Below, one piece after another: positions 1 to 10,315 of a DNA stretch of 64,000 nucleotides. The translations under genes and the position numbers were made by a program. The DNA is from Haematobia irritans (taxonomy: Eukaryota; Arthropoda; Insecta; Diptera; Muscidae). The DNA is taken from contig NC_134398.1 in the NCBI RefSeq assembly GCF_050003625.1, positions 60,535,641 through 60,599,640 on the forward strand, given 5' to 3'. The notes beneath the pieces were generated by a model. That model did not search any database, was not told where the DNA came from, and saw nothing but the letters and a program-made list of their open reading frames with translations. Within the stretch, counting starts at the first letter, position 1. Every line of letters begins with the position of its first letter.

Positions 1-154
1 TAGGAACAGTATCGTTTTGAAGTTATCAAGTGATTGGTTTCCAACAGGAAATTGACAGGCAGTGGATTATTTTCTCAACGTCTTAGCATCATTAGAAATT
101 AGGTGAAGGCGTTGCGAACAGAATTTGCGAAATAGTTGAAAACTACCTGAGTAT

Positions 155-193
155 TATAAAAATAACATGCCATGAAGGAGATGTCATCAGTTT
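155..193 (+). promoter_or_regulatory. TATA box plus initiator of the 253-882 gene
   Basis: TATAAAA lies at 155-161 and TCAGTTT, an insect initiator-like sequence, at 187-193. If the A at 189 is +1, the TATA box starts at about -34, close to normal spacing. The resulting 5' UTR would be about 64 nt with no other ATG before 253. A CAGGCAG heptamer lies upstream at 56-62. The elements are seen directly; their use is inferred. Confidence 0.5.
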
Positions 194-252
194 CACTAGC
201 ACCTTTGAGTTAATAACAACGTCAGATCTTTCGCGTTCAATATTTTGTCAAT

Positions 253-882
253 ATGAGTCAAATCTACGACTATGTATATTCACATGTGATGCATCCGCAA
301 AATGATTTCGATGGCTATACAACTCCTTGCGATGCATTGAAGGAGGAATTCAAAATTGATTCATGTAATACATCAACTTATGATTTGGTAGCCAATCTAA
401 GTGGAAGCATAGAAATCCCAAAACATCGCCAAGTAACTTGTTTAGACTGTTCTGTATGTAGTAGTGTATATAGTGCAGATTTCTACAGTCTATCATCTTC
501 GAGTGATGATCGCGATGAGAAATATTCCACTCAACCAATACACCAAAACGATACCAATATTTATTGCAACCTTATAAAAGAAACTGATACGCTTACTGAG
601 TCTAAAGATTTACGTTTTTCCGACGGCTGTAATGATACCACATTTAAACACCTATACGAAAACATTGAAACTCTTCAAGAGGATATCAACATAACATCAA
701 TTCCAAAAGCAAAATCACTCAAGTATAGAATATACGCCTTTATAGTGAACAAGAAAATAAATTCATCCAACGATGGTCTTGAAGATATTGAAAGGCAAAG
801 GACAGTACAATCTAAGAAACGCAAAAAGAATTTATTTACCTCAAAATTATTTAATAAAGTCATGCGTCTTTTGCTTTCATAA
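253..882 (+). CDS. Intronless hypothetical protein, 209 aa
   Basis: I do not recognise the family. The frame is open for 209 codons in AT-rich DNA and has balanced amino-acid composition, unlike the low-complexity frames elsewhere. No signal peptide or membrane segment is visible. Around residues 61-70 there is a cysteine cluster (TCLDCSVCSSV), followed by a serine/acidic run (SLSSSSDDRDE), a polar middle, and a strongly basic C-terminus with KKRKK followed by a short amphipathic stretch ending KVMRLLLS. KKRKK could be a nuclear localisation or membrane-binding patch. The ATG at 253 is the first after a plausible TATA/initiator promoter, and an AATAAA follows the stop by 56 bp. The flanks to about 1130 show none of the repeat families that fill the rest of the window. 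A small regulatory protein is possible, but function is unknown. It could also be one exon of a larger gene. Confidence 0.6.
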   Translation: MSQIYDYVYSHVMHPQNDFDGYTTPCDALKEEFKIDSCNTSTYDLVANLSGSIEIPKHRQVTCLDCSVCSSVYSADFYSLSSSSDDRDEKYSTQPIHQNDTNIYCNLIKETDTLTESKDLRFSDGCNDTTFKHLYENIETLQEDINITSIPKAKSLKYRIYAFIVNKKINSSNDGLEDIERQRTVQSKKRKKNLFTSKLFNKVMRLLLS

Positions 883-937
883 GATTTCCACAGTATATGG
901 TGAAAGTTGAAATCCTGTGTCCAGCTCCAAATTTTGG

Positions 938-943
938 AATAAA
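938..943 (+). terminator. Polyadenylation signal AATAAA
   Basis: AATAAA lies 56 bp after the stop codon of the 209-codon gene. A second AATAAA occurs at 1153-1158. Cleavage site and use are inferred. The stretch 883-1130 otherwise looks like ordinary AT-rich 3' UTR or flank. Confidence 0.4.
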
Positions 944-1599
944 ACTATTGGATCATCGTGATATTAGAATTAAGTTTAGTTTTAGATATATTTATTGTAG
1001 TTATGTATACATATTTCTTTTAAGTTATGTTAGAACAATGCTAGATTACTAGATTTTAAATTTGATTACAAATATAAATTAGTACATTTTGAAAGCAACG
1101 AAAATTCTTTTCAAATACTAAGTAACACTGCACAAAACAAAACCCAAAATGAAATAAAATCTTAAATGAAAAATTAATTCGTTTTCACAAACGAAATTTG
1201 CCGTAAAAGAAAACAAGTACATACGGGAAAAAGTTCGGCCGAATCTTAAAATTTTTCTTTGAACAGTTTTCTTTGTCAAAAAATCAAAAAAATTTTCAAT
1301 GAAGTCGTTTAGTCCTTACAATTGAGTGATTGGACTTAAAACTGAGTAAGGAAAACTTGTCTTATTCCGAAAAATTCTTCAAAATTAATGAAATTGTCTT
1401 TTTGCATCTTGACAAAAAGTGTTCAAAATAACAGGTTGGCTGATAAGTCCCCGGTCTGACACAAAGATGGCGTCGCTAGTATTAAATGCATATTATTTTT
1501 ATATAGTACCAACCTTCAAATGATTCGTGTCAAAATTTGACGTCTGTAAGTCAATTAGTTTGTGAGATAGAGCGTCTTTTGTGAAGCAACTTTTGTTAT

Positions 1600-3592
1600 T
1601 GTGAAAAAAATAAAAAAAAGGAATTTCGTGTTTTGATAAAATACTGCTTTCTGAAGGGAAAAAATACGGTGGAAGCAAAAGCTTGGGTTAGGTTAGGTTA
1701 AAGTGGCAGCCCGATTAAGATTCAGGCCCACTTAGACTATTCAGTCCATTGTGATACCAAATTAACTAAAAGTACCTATTACATATGGCCACTTCTAGTT
1801 TTAACCGTTGAACCTTCTCGATTATTTTCTTCTGTTGAACCAACCAGATTGTTCCAAAAACATTAGCAGACTGCTTAAGTTAACGTTTTCCAGGTCCGCC
1901 AGTAATCTGAAGCTATATGGCCCTAAAATTTGCTTACGCCTTACACAAAATGCAGGACACTCACACAAGAGGTGTTTTATTGATTCCTTTTCCTCCGCAT
2001 CATGACAGCTCATACAATAGTCATTATACTTCGCACCAATAGTTTTTGCAAAATCGCCTATCAGGCAGCGACCCGTTATAGCAGATATCAGGAGTGATAT
2101 CTGGCGTCTCGAGAACACTAGCATATCTAGTGTGCGGTTTAAGTTTAAATGGGGCCATATTTGCTTGGTGTCGTTACAACCCTTACAATTCCCCCATCGA
2201 ACATTTGCCATCATGACAGCCTTCTCACGCAGTAAGAGCTTGCAGGTAGCCAGAGGCATATCAACAGATTCTAGTTCCCCTGGAATATGTAAGGTAGTTC
2301 CTAGCCTTGCTAGCTCATCTGCTTCGCAGTTCCCCGGTATGTTCATGTGGCCAGGCACCCATATTAGGTGAATATTGTGCTGCTCAGCCATCTCATTGAG
2401 AGATTTGCGGCAGTCGATGGCCGTTTTCGAGTTGAGGAACACAGAGTCCAAGGATTTTATTGCAGGTTGACTGTCTGAGTATATATTAATGACAATATTG
2501 CTTGGAGCATTAATTCTCGGCCAATTCAACACTTCTCTTATTGCTAATATTTCAGCCTGAAAAACACTACAGTGATCAGGTAATCTTTTCGCTATTCGAA
2601 GTTCCAGATCTTTAGAAAAAGCTTGGGTTGATAATTAGTTTCCGGACTCTGCCCCAGGGAAATCAACAATAATTGATTGGTGTGCAAAATTGAAGCGTGG
2701 TGAAATGAGCACGGACGGTGAACGCAGTGGACGCCCGAAAGAGGTGGTTACCGACGAAAACATCAAAAAATCCACAAAATGATTTTGAATGACCGTAAAA
2801 TGAAGTTGATCGAGATAGCAGAGGCCTTAAAGATATCAAAGAAACGTGTTGGTCATACCATTTTTCAATATTTGGATATGCGGAAGCTCTGTGCAAAATG
2901 GGTGCTGCGCGAGCTCACATTTGACCAAAAACAACAACGTGTTGATGGTTCTGAGTGGTGTTTGCAGCTGTTAACTCGTAATACACCCGAGTTTTTCCGC
3001 CGATATGTTACAATGGATGAAACATGGCTCCATCACTACACTCCTGAGTCCAATCGATAGTCGGCTGAGTGGACAGCGACCGGTGAACCGTCTCCGAAGC
3101 GTGGAAAGAATCAAAAGTCCGTTGGCAAAGTAATGGCCTCTGTTTTTTGGGATGCGCATGGAATAATTTTTATCGATTATCTTGAGAAGGGAAAAACCAT
3201 CAACAGTGACTATTATATGGCGTTATTGGAGCGTTTGAAGGTCGAAATCGCGGCAAAATGGCCCCATATGAAGAAGAAAAAAGTGTTGTTCCACCAAGAC
3301 AACGCACCGTGCCACAAGTCATTGAGAACGATGACAAAAATGCATGAATTGGGCTTCGAATTGCTTCCCCACCCACCGTATTCTCCAGATCTGGCCCCCA
3401 GCGACTTTTTCTTGTTCTCAGACCGTAAAAGGATGCTCGCAGGGAAAAAAATTTGGCTGCAATGAAGAGGTGATCGCCGAAACTGAGGCCTATTTTGAGG
3501 CAAAACCGAAGGAGTACTACCAAAATGGTATCAAAAAATTGGAAGGTCGTTATAATCGTTGTATCGCTCTTGAAGGGAGCAATGTTGAATAA
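1600..3592 (+). pseudogene. Mariner transposase, irritans subfamily, dead
   Basis: This encodes a DD34D transposase that would have cut and pasted the mariner. The N-terminal end reads EFRVLIKYCFLKGKN, then VEAKAW before the LINE, and continues after it at 2617. The helix-turn-helix region (MILNDRKMKLIEIAEALKIS) is at 2779-2838. Catalytic residues remain visible: D in TMDETWLHH (about 3014), D in HQDNAPCH (about 3298) and D in SPDLAPSDFF, with 34 residues between the last two. Inactivating lesions are many: the start codon region is altered, a TAG occurs just after the LINE, one A appears lost near 2770, a TAG at 3058-3060 replaces the expected glutamine codon, and an extra A in the run near 3445 shifts the frame before the C-terminal part ending at 3592. 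Confidence 0.9.
1690..2616 (-). mobile_element. 5'-truncated LINE with RNase H domain
   Basis: A non-LTR retrotransposon fragment lies antisense inside the mariner, flanked by a 13-bp duplication AAAAGCTTGGGTT (1677-1689 and 2617-2629), a target-primed insertion signature. The minus-strand frame is open from about 2615 to 1822. It covers the last part of an RNase H domain (catalytic E in FQAEILAI, D in YSDSQ, D in NCEADELA, plus WVPGHMNIPGN) and a C-terminal cysteine/histidine cluster (YCMSCHD ... HLLCECPAF). RNase H places it among I/R1/LOA-like rather than Jockey elements; the clade is not settled. The 3' end is a run of GGTTA-type repeats on the plus strand. No stop interrupts the retained frame, so insertion looks fairly recent. 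Confidence 0.85.
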
Positions 3593-4238
3593 TAAAAACG
3601 ATTTTTGACAAAAAAAATGTGTTTTTCTTTGTTAGACCGGGGACTTATCAGCCAACCTGTTAGTAGAGGTTTTTCAACATAAAATGCTCTATCATCTTTA
3701 TTTCAAAGACGATTTTTACTTGAAACATAGCATAATTTCTACTTGAAGTCAAGTCAGAATTTGGAAATTGAAGTTTTCATTAACACCTTTTTAAAGAACT
3801 CTGATAGCACATGAAGAAAGAAGCAAGTAAATTAAATTTTTTTCCTAGTATCAAGTACGCGAAACTCAAATTTAAAAGCGAATAGTGCTTAATTGTATCC
3901 TTATTTGAATTCTCCGCTTCTTTGGCTCGCAATCCATACCATCATTAGTGTAAAGACCAAATCTTTGGAACCGGGAAAGTTTTGTTTTCAGTATGGTACA
4001 TAGAATATGGTGACTTTTCCTATGGATAAGAAGATAAGGTGGAAATTCGGTTAATATCGAGTCTGCGTTAAATTGTAGATACTTAAGGATTTTCACTCCT
4101 AATAAAGTGTCCCCTTCTTTAAGTTAAAATGAGCTAATTTTGAAGAAAGTTAACAAGGACATTTTTATTTCTTTGAACCATGTGATTTTCGAAGAAATTC
4201 TTCTATATAACATATTAGTTAACATTGGAATTCTATAT

Positions 4239-4427
4239 AAAGGGTGTTTTTTACGAGTTTGTTTTTTAAAATGAATCACTCTGTTGTCTGATAATTGCTT
4301 TGACAGTTTAGAGTGACGTGTATACTCAGTATTGTTTGACAAATCATCATGAATAGGTTAACCCCAGAAAAACGCTTCCAAATCGTGGAAATTTATTTTC
4401 AAAAACTGTGTTCAATTAAAAATGTTT
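4239..4427 (+). pseudogene. Mariner-superfamily fragment, transposase N-terminus
   Basis: AAGGGTGTTTTTTACGAG after TATA at 4235-4238 resembles a mariner end. A frame from 4349 begins MNRLTPEKRFQIVEIYF, typical of the first residues of one mariner-like group in flies. Homology stops at 4428, where a TA-flanked CACTGAAAAAAC end begins. Only the first ~27 residues remain. Subfamily is uncertain. Confidence 0.5.
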
Positions 4428-4962
4428 ACACTGAAAAAACAGTGAACCCTTTGCCATTGCAAAGTGAACTAAACTGTAGTAAAATTGACCATGATTTAGC
4501 CCTTAAATTTTTTTTCTGCTTGTCTAGTTTATAATTCTCTTAAATTTTAGTTCATGTATGGCATTGTATTTTAGTTCAATTTTACAACACCATAAGATTT
4601 ATATACCCCTACCAAGTTAAAAATCAGTATTATTGTGGTTAACTTGATTATTTTTGGGGAACCCGATAATACAATTTGGTCAACAGTCTATTTAAAATGT
4701 TGACGACTAAACTATTTTTAAATCAATCATTCCACAGTACAGAGAAAATAAATAATTAAAGGAACAACAAACCGTTATACTATTATGAAAATGTTCATAC
4801 ATTAAAAGTAAACTTTCATTAAGCAAAAGTACTTTATTATAAAAACTTATGATGAAAGTTTTTAATAAATGGGTTTTGTGAATAAAAATTACGGCCACGT
4901 GGAACAAGTACTCGCTCTTTGGTCATTTTGACTTATTCTCAGTTTTTTATTCATCGTAAGTA

Positions 4963-5936
4963 CACGCTCACAAAAAATCGCTTCTGTAACATATACTCCC
5001 AAACATATTTTGCTTCAAGCATATACATTTTTGGGTATTGCCCAAGCATTTATATGTTTGATCTCTACCAATATATAATATGTTTGAAAGCATATTGATC
5101 TAAACAATATATGTTTGGGCAGTCTAAGTTCCAAACATTTTGTATTTTTGCATCCAAATTCAATAATGTTGTCTTCCAAAAAACAATATGTTATTATGTG
5201 AACATATAATATGTTTGGAAGCATTTTGCACCCAAAAATATTATATGCTTAAAAAAATTCTCCCAAACAATATTGTGCTCAAAATTTTATTTATTTATTT
5301 ATATATTTACAATCATAATGAATTATGAAAATAAACAGGTAATATAGGTGCTAACAACATAGGTTTTCGACCTGAATGCTCAAAATTTTGTTTCTGCCCA
5401 ATTGTATATTCCCCCACATCTTTCTCACTTCCACGAGATTTTTTAGTTCTTAGCACCTTTTTCTGTAATACAAACATTGTAGAAGAAATTATTCAATTGT
5501 ATGTTTTTTTATTTTAATTTTACCTTTTGCCGGACGGGGATTCGAACAGCGGACCACACAGTTTGTAAGGATCAAAGAAGTAGCTGATCAATTGCCCAAG
5601 GAAAAATAAAATGTTAATTTTGTAATAACAAGCAACAACCACCAACTTAATTCAATATCGCTCCCTGTTAAATAGCGCTCCAAGCTACTAAACACATATA
5701 TGTTTATAGGCTATTTCTAAATTAATATATGTTTGCATCCAAGCATATTATATTTACAAACATTTTATGTCCCAAACATAATATGTTCTAACATATTAAC
5801 ATATATGTCCCAAACATGTTATGCTAGTTTATGAACATTATATGCTTGCACTCAAAAATATTGTGTTTAAAAATTTGTGTTCCAAACATATAATGTTTAT
5901 AGCCAAACATATGAAAAACAGTCTTTTTCATCCGTG
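4963..5936 (+). mobile_element. AACATAT-family TA element, 974 bp
   Basis: Ends are CACGCTCACAAAAAATCGC and ...TTTTTCATCCGTG, flanked by TA at 4961-4962 and 5937-5938. The interior is packed with AAACATAT, ATATGTTTGG and related short palindromic units near both ends, with a tRNA-like sequence in the middle. Near-copies lie at 28715-29622, 54180-55167 and, reversed, 38875-39808. No coding frame is convincing, so this is a non-autonomous DNA transposon. Confidence 0.85.
5529..5600 (-). other. tRNA-like sequence inside the TA element
   Basis: On the minus strand, GTTCGAATCC (5538-5547) matches a Pol III B box, followed by CCGTCCGGC as the acceptor-like 3' side. The A-box region (TTGGGCAATTGATC) is degenerate. 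It cannot fold into a standard tRNA, so it is a tRNA-derived remnant. The 28715 copy has lost the B box by a short deletion. Confidence 0.5.
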
Positions 5937-6129
5937 TATATTTTTCACATATCTTGCTGAAAAAAATGGAAGAAATAGTGAAAATTGTTAAACATGTAAT
6001 AAAATGTAGTTTTTTAATTCTTTATATTAGTTTCTAATTTACCATATTTGGGGCATTTTATAAAATGGTGTAAGGAATTCAACTTTAGGTAAACGTATCT
6101 CCTAAAATGTGTACCTGAAACAATTAGAG

Positions 6130-6504
6130 AAATAATGAAGTAAGCTACGCTTTTCTAGCAATTCTATCCCTTGATTAAAATAGTTTTCCTCAAAGTCTTC
6201 AAAATAGTGGTTTACAACTGTAATTGCATCTTCATTTGAGGTAAAACGCTTGCCAGCAAGGATTTTTTTATATTTGGGAACAATTAAGAGTCACTGGGAG
6301 CTAAATCAGGAGAATAAGGTGGGTGGTCAAGCAACTTGTACTTTAATTCGTTGATTTTAGCCATTGGTAAAACACTCTTGTGCGCTGGTGTTCAAATAAG
6401 ACGCATACGCAATTTTTTTACAATGGAAAAATTCGAAATGCGTGCTTTCATTAAATATTTACATACAAATTTGATAGGCTAAGAAGGTTCCGAACTGCCC
6501 TCGT
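6130..6504. pseudogene. Rearranged mariner-2 remnants
   Basis: 6150-6390 is antisense to the C-terminal half of the mariner transposase at 55320-56764: the reverse complement encodes the region around NHYFEDFEEN and ELKYELLDH. 6396-6480 is in sense and matches the N-terminus (ATGGAAAAATTCGAAATGCG), and 6481-6502 is the right terminal repeat ending CCCTCG before TA. The head and tail are thus joined in inverted order, as in an internally deleted and rearranged copy. Confidence 0.65.
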
Positions 6505-8169
6505 ACCATGTGAGTAAACTATTAATGTGAGAATTACAGAACCTGTATCCATGTTCTGTATTTTAAGTGAGAACTTCTCACATCAAGAAAGCATGAAACA
6601 AAAAATTCCATTGTTCCCCGATTTGTGAGTAAAAACTGTATCTAAGAATAAGAATATTGGAAAAAAGCCAAATGAGTTTTTGGAATATTCCAGTCAACTG
6701 TCAAAAAATGTAAACAAATATATAAGAATTAAAAAATGGTAAATTTTGAAAATAAATATATCGGACAAAATATATATAACGTCACTCTAATTAGATCAAT
6801 TTTTAGATTAACACACGGTCTACTGGCGTAGAATGTTCATATCGTATCAGATAAAAATAGAGGTAGAACCTCATCGAAAAGGTGCAAGACACGAGAGCAT
6901 TTAAAATTTAGATTTTCCCAACATCAAATAATGGAAATGCTAATAAAAAAGAAAATTAGTGTATATTTTTATATAAGTAACATATTATTAACAACACGGA
7001 CGAAAAAGACTGTTTCCGTTTAAAGTTTATATATTTGGAACTCTCCAAATGATTTGCCATATAGTATATGTGTGGTTATTTTTGCGTTGTTGAAATGCGT
7101 TAGTTTTTTTACAAATAAGTGGTACAAACAATTTACAATTTATAAAAACGATCTATTTTGTAATATCATACCTTTGCTTCATACCTTATCCATTTTCAAA
7201 GAAAAATATTTATTAAAAACAAAATGTTTTGGATCTTGAAAGGCTTCTTGTTGTGAATAATGTTGACAGCATAAATAGATATATTTCTCGATTCGTACCA
7301 TTACAGCAACACCTTTCACACAATTTTTCCAATGAATCGAAAAATTTTTGACACATGACAGCATTTTCTCCAATCACAAAATTGCAGAAACAGTTCAGTG
7401 GGAGAAACAAAATTTTGTTTAAATTCTTCTTGTTTCTGTTTCATTTTTGTAAAACCATGTGAGTAAATTATTAATGTGAGAATTACAGAACATGGGTACT
7501 GGGTACAGTTTACGAACGATGAAAGTAAAATTAACAAAACCTTCATGAAATGTTATCAACCCATTTTTGACAAAAATGTCTATAAATTACATGTGAACTA
7601 AAAATATTACATTGAGAAATATTCTACCAACTTTTATTAGCTATAGGAATTATCAGTAAGAAATTGGTATCCGCTTTTTAGTTCATTTTTCGTAAACACA
7701 TATTTTATCATACAAAAAATCTTATAGTAAATTGCACTTATTATTTAGAAAGTACTTTACATTTCACAAGTAGTTTTATAGTGTGACAATAGAATTTTTA
7801 ACTACAAGTTAAGAAAATTTTTAAGGAAAATTCCATCGTATTTTGTAAGCCATGAACTAAACGATAGCTACTTAAAATTTGTAAAATTTCCTTTCGAGTA
7901 GTTAATTTTCGTTGAAGATACGAAAAATGAACTAAAATTCTGGGAAATTCTTGTAATAAATTATTGTAAAAATCTTCTTAAATGTACAAGACACTTTTTT
8001 TGTGTGTATAAAGCATTTCGTGAATTTAATGGTGCATATAATCGTCCGTCTGAGTCCACCATTGTTGGTTGAATGGATATGTCAACAAGCAAAATTGCCG
8101 TATTGGGAGCAACACACTTCGTTCAAGAATTACCAATACATCCCGATAAATGAAACAGTACAAACAGTG

Positions 8170-10268
8170 CAATCTATGGGGTGGTGGTGGTTTATGTTCC
8201 CATATATTATTTAAATCTGAACCAATTTGCACACTTTTTTATAGTTTTTTTGCTACCATATTTCCCCAAATCAGGCGAATATATGGGAGCTATATCCAAA
8301 TCTATACCAAGTAGAAATAAATTTGGCGCACAATGCTAAAATCTTAATTCTACTCGCAAAATTTCAAGTAAATCGAAATGAAAATTTGGTCTCCGGTTGT
8401 TGTATGAATTTAACATACTTGACCATCCATTGTACTCTTTGTGCAAAATTTGAAGGAAATAAAGTCAAAATTCTAGAGGCCAATTAAATCCATATTAGGC
8501 GAATGATATATATTGGAGCTATATCTAAATCTGAACCGATTTTAACAAAACTTGGCATGGATAGTTATGATATTAATTCTACTCTCTGTGCATAGCCTCA
8601 CATCAATCGGAGTAAAACTTTGGCCTCTATGGTCATATGAGTCTAAATCGGGCGAAAGATATATGTGCGACATATATCTAAATCTGAACCGATTCCAATC
8701 AAATTTAGCAAGGATTGGTAGAATATAAATTCGACTCTGTTAAAAAATTTTACGCGAATCGGTGTTAAAAATTTGCCTCTATGGCCATTTGAGTCTAAAT
8801 CGGGAATTCAATCAATTCTACAAATATCTGGATTTGTGAGAAGAGAAATATAATATGAGAAAGATAACATTATTATTAAATACTTATGATATTAACATAC
8901 CATATGCTTATATTTTAATATATTAGTGCTAGTCCGTATGGTTTACTCCATAGATAAAAAAAATCTGAACCGATTTCAGCCAAATTCTAGCATTGGTACA
9001 CTGAAAAAAATATTGTCGTGAGGTCAAAGATTTCATGTCTTTAAAATACGAATACAAATTTTGCTTAGAATAGAAGACGCATTTCTCTAAAAAAAAAGTT
9101 ATTTTCCTTGTCCAAAAGTCGATAAACTTTTCAATGAAGTCGTATTGTCCTTATAATTAAGTGATTTGACTTAAAAATGGGTATCTTAACATGAAAGAAA
9201 AAAATGTATAGGCTAAGGTCAACTTGACTTTAATAATTCAGAAAAATTCTTTAAATTTAATGAAATTGTCTTTAAATTTGTTGTCTTTTTGCATCTTGAC
9301 TTCAAAGCAAAAAATCGTTCAAATATAGGACATGTTTTTCAAAACTTTATTTTAAAAAAGTTTTTTACTTCAAACATAGCATAATTTCTACTGGAAGTCG
9401 AGTCCTAATTTGGAAAACAAAGTTGCCGTTAACTCGTTTTTAAAGGACTTTGATAGCATATGAAGAAAAAAAGCTGAGAAAGCGAAAAATTAAAATTTGC
9501 TTCCTAGAAGCAAGTACACAAAACCTAAATTTAAAAGAGAATTGTGTCTTAAAAGTATCCTTACTTGTATTCTCCGCTTCTTTGGCTCGGAATCAATACC
9601 AAATTTTTTAAAGTAAAGACAAAATCTTTGTCTTTACTTGCAAAGTTTCGCGTAAATCAGTAGTAAACTTCGGCTTATGTGGTCATATGAGTCTAAATCG
9701 AGCGAAAGATATATGTGGGAGCTATATCTAAATCAGAACCGATTTCAACCAAATTTGACTCGCAAGCTAAGAACGTTAACTCTACTTCCTGTGCAAAATT
9801 TCATGTAAATCAGTGTACCCTGGCTTTGGGGAGCTGTATCTAAGTCTAAACGTAATTTTACAAAATTTGGCGTGCATAGTAAGAATTTTAGTTCTACTCC
9901 TTGTGCAAAATTTCAATTGAAAAGGAGTAACATTTTGATCTCTGTGGCCATACGAGTGTAAATCGGGCGAAAATATATGAGAGCTATATTTAAATCTGAA
10001 CCGATTTTTTCAAAAACGAATAGGGTTTAATTCTGACCCGAAATACATACTTGTGCCAAATTTGAATACAATCGGACTAAAACTGCAACCTACGCTTTGA
10101 TCACAAAAATGTGTTCATTAACAGACGGTCGGACAAACAGACATGGTTTGATCAACTCAGGGGCCGACCCTGAGTATTATTGCCAAACACACCATGTGTC
10201 TATCTCTATCTCCTTCTGCACTAACTTATAATATCCTGTTCCACAGTATGGCGCAGGATATAAATACC
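8170..10268 (-). mobile_element. INE-B Helitron-like element, diverged
   Basis: Repeated segments of the type 'tatgggagctatatctaaatc' alternate with blocks for 'expected hit' sequence, in the orientation opposite to the copies at 15361 and 18474. The end at 10200-10268 (TAATATCCTGTTCCACAG ... GCGCAGGATATAAA) is the eroded TATACCC-type hairpin end. A TA element is nested at 8999. The short frames here are not genes. Confidence 0.6.
8999..9640 (+). mobile_element. CACTG-family TA element, right end lost
   Basis: Starts CACTGAAAAAAATATTGTCG after TA (8997-8998). It matches 15829-16484 closely up to about 9630, where the expected ...TTTTTTTCAGTG end is missing. Non-coding. Confidence 0.7.
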
Positions 10269-10315
10269 CAGGGATTCGGAGCGGAGCACAAAGAGTACAA
10301 TTGATAGTGTTGTAA

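Larger units (their letters stand above)
1431..3660 (+). mobile_element. Himar1-like mariner with a nested LINE
   Basis: The 31-bp terminal inverted repeats begin ACAGGTTGGCTGATAAGTCC and differ between ends at one position. The element is flanked by TA on both sides (1429-1430, 3661-3662), the mariner target duplication. Removing the LINE at 1690-2616 and one 13-bp duplication leaves about 1.29 kb, close to a full-length mariner. The end sequence and encoded protein match the irritans-subfamily (Himar1) type. It sits inside an older CACTG-family element. Confidence 0.93.
1130..3991 (+). mobile_element. Old CACTG-family element, split by a mariner
   Basis: Sequence at 1210-1430 and 3663-3991 matches the two parts of the CACTG family seen intact at 52051-52703, with recognisable stretches such as CTTTTTGCATCTTGAC and AGCATAATTTCTACT. 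The family continues on the other side of the mariner at 1431-3660. The outer ends are eroded, so the limits are approximate. It encodes nothing recognisable. Confidence 0.5.
4429..8006 (+). mobile_element. Candidate old TA element (AGTTCATTTTTCG family)
   Basis: The left end CACTGAAAAAACAG follows TA (4427-4428) and the right end TTTTTTTGTGTG precedes TA (8007-8008). Near both ends are stretches with AGTTCAT/ATGAACT motifs shared with the family at 48117-50732. Nested inside are the 4963-5936 element and the mariner-2 pieces at 6130-6504. CACGGACGAAAAAGACTG at about 6996 is another AACATAT-family end in reverse. Sequence from 7040 to 7450 is not recognised; short overlapping minus frames there look degenerate. 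Boundaries are tentative. Confidence 0.4.

Noticed and set aside
253..882. Bearded/E(spl)-complex family member
   Set aside because: Small intronless architecture is similar, but I see no Bearded-family motifs, and the 3' flank lacks clear Brd, GY or K boxes.
7179..7546. Gene spread over three overlapping minus frames
   Set aside because: The three frames are different readings of the same bases and do not join into one protein; no family recognised.
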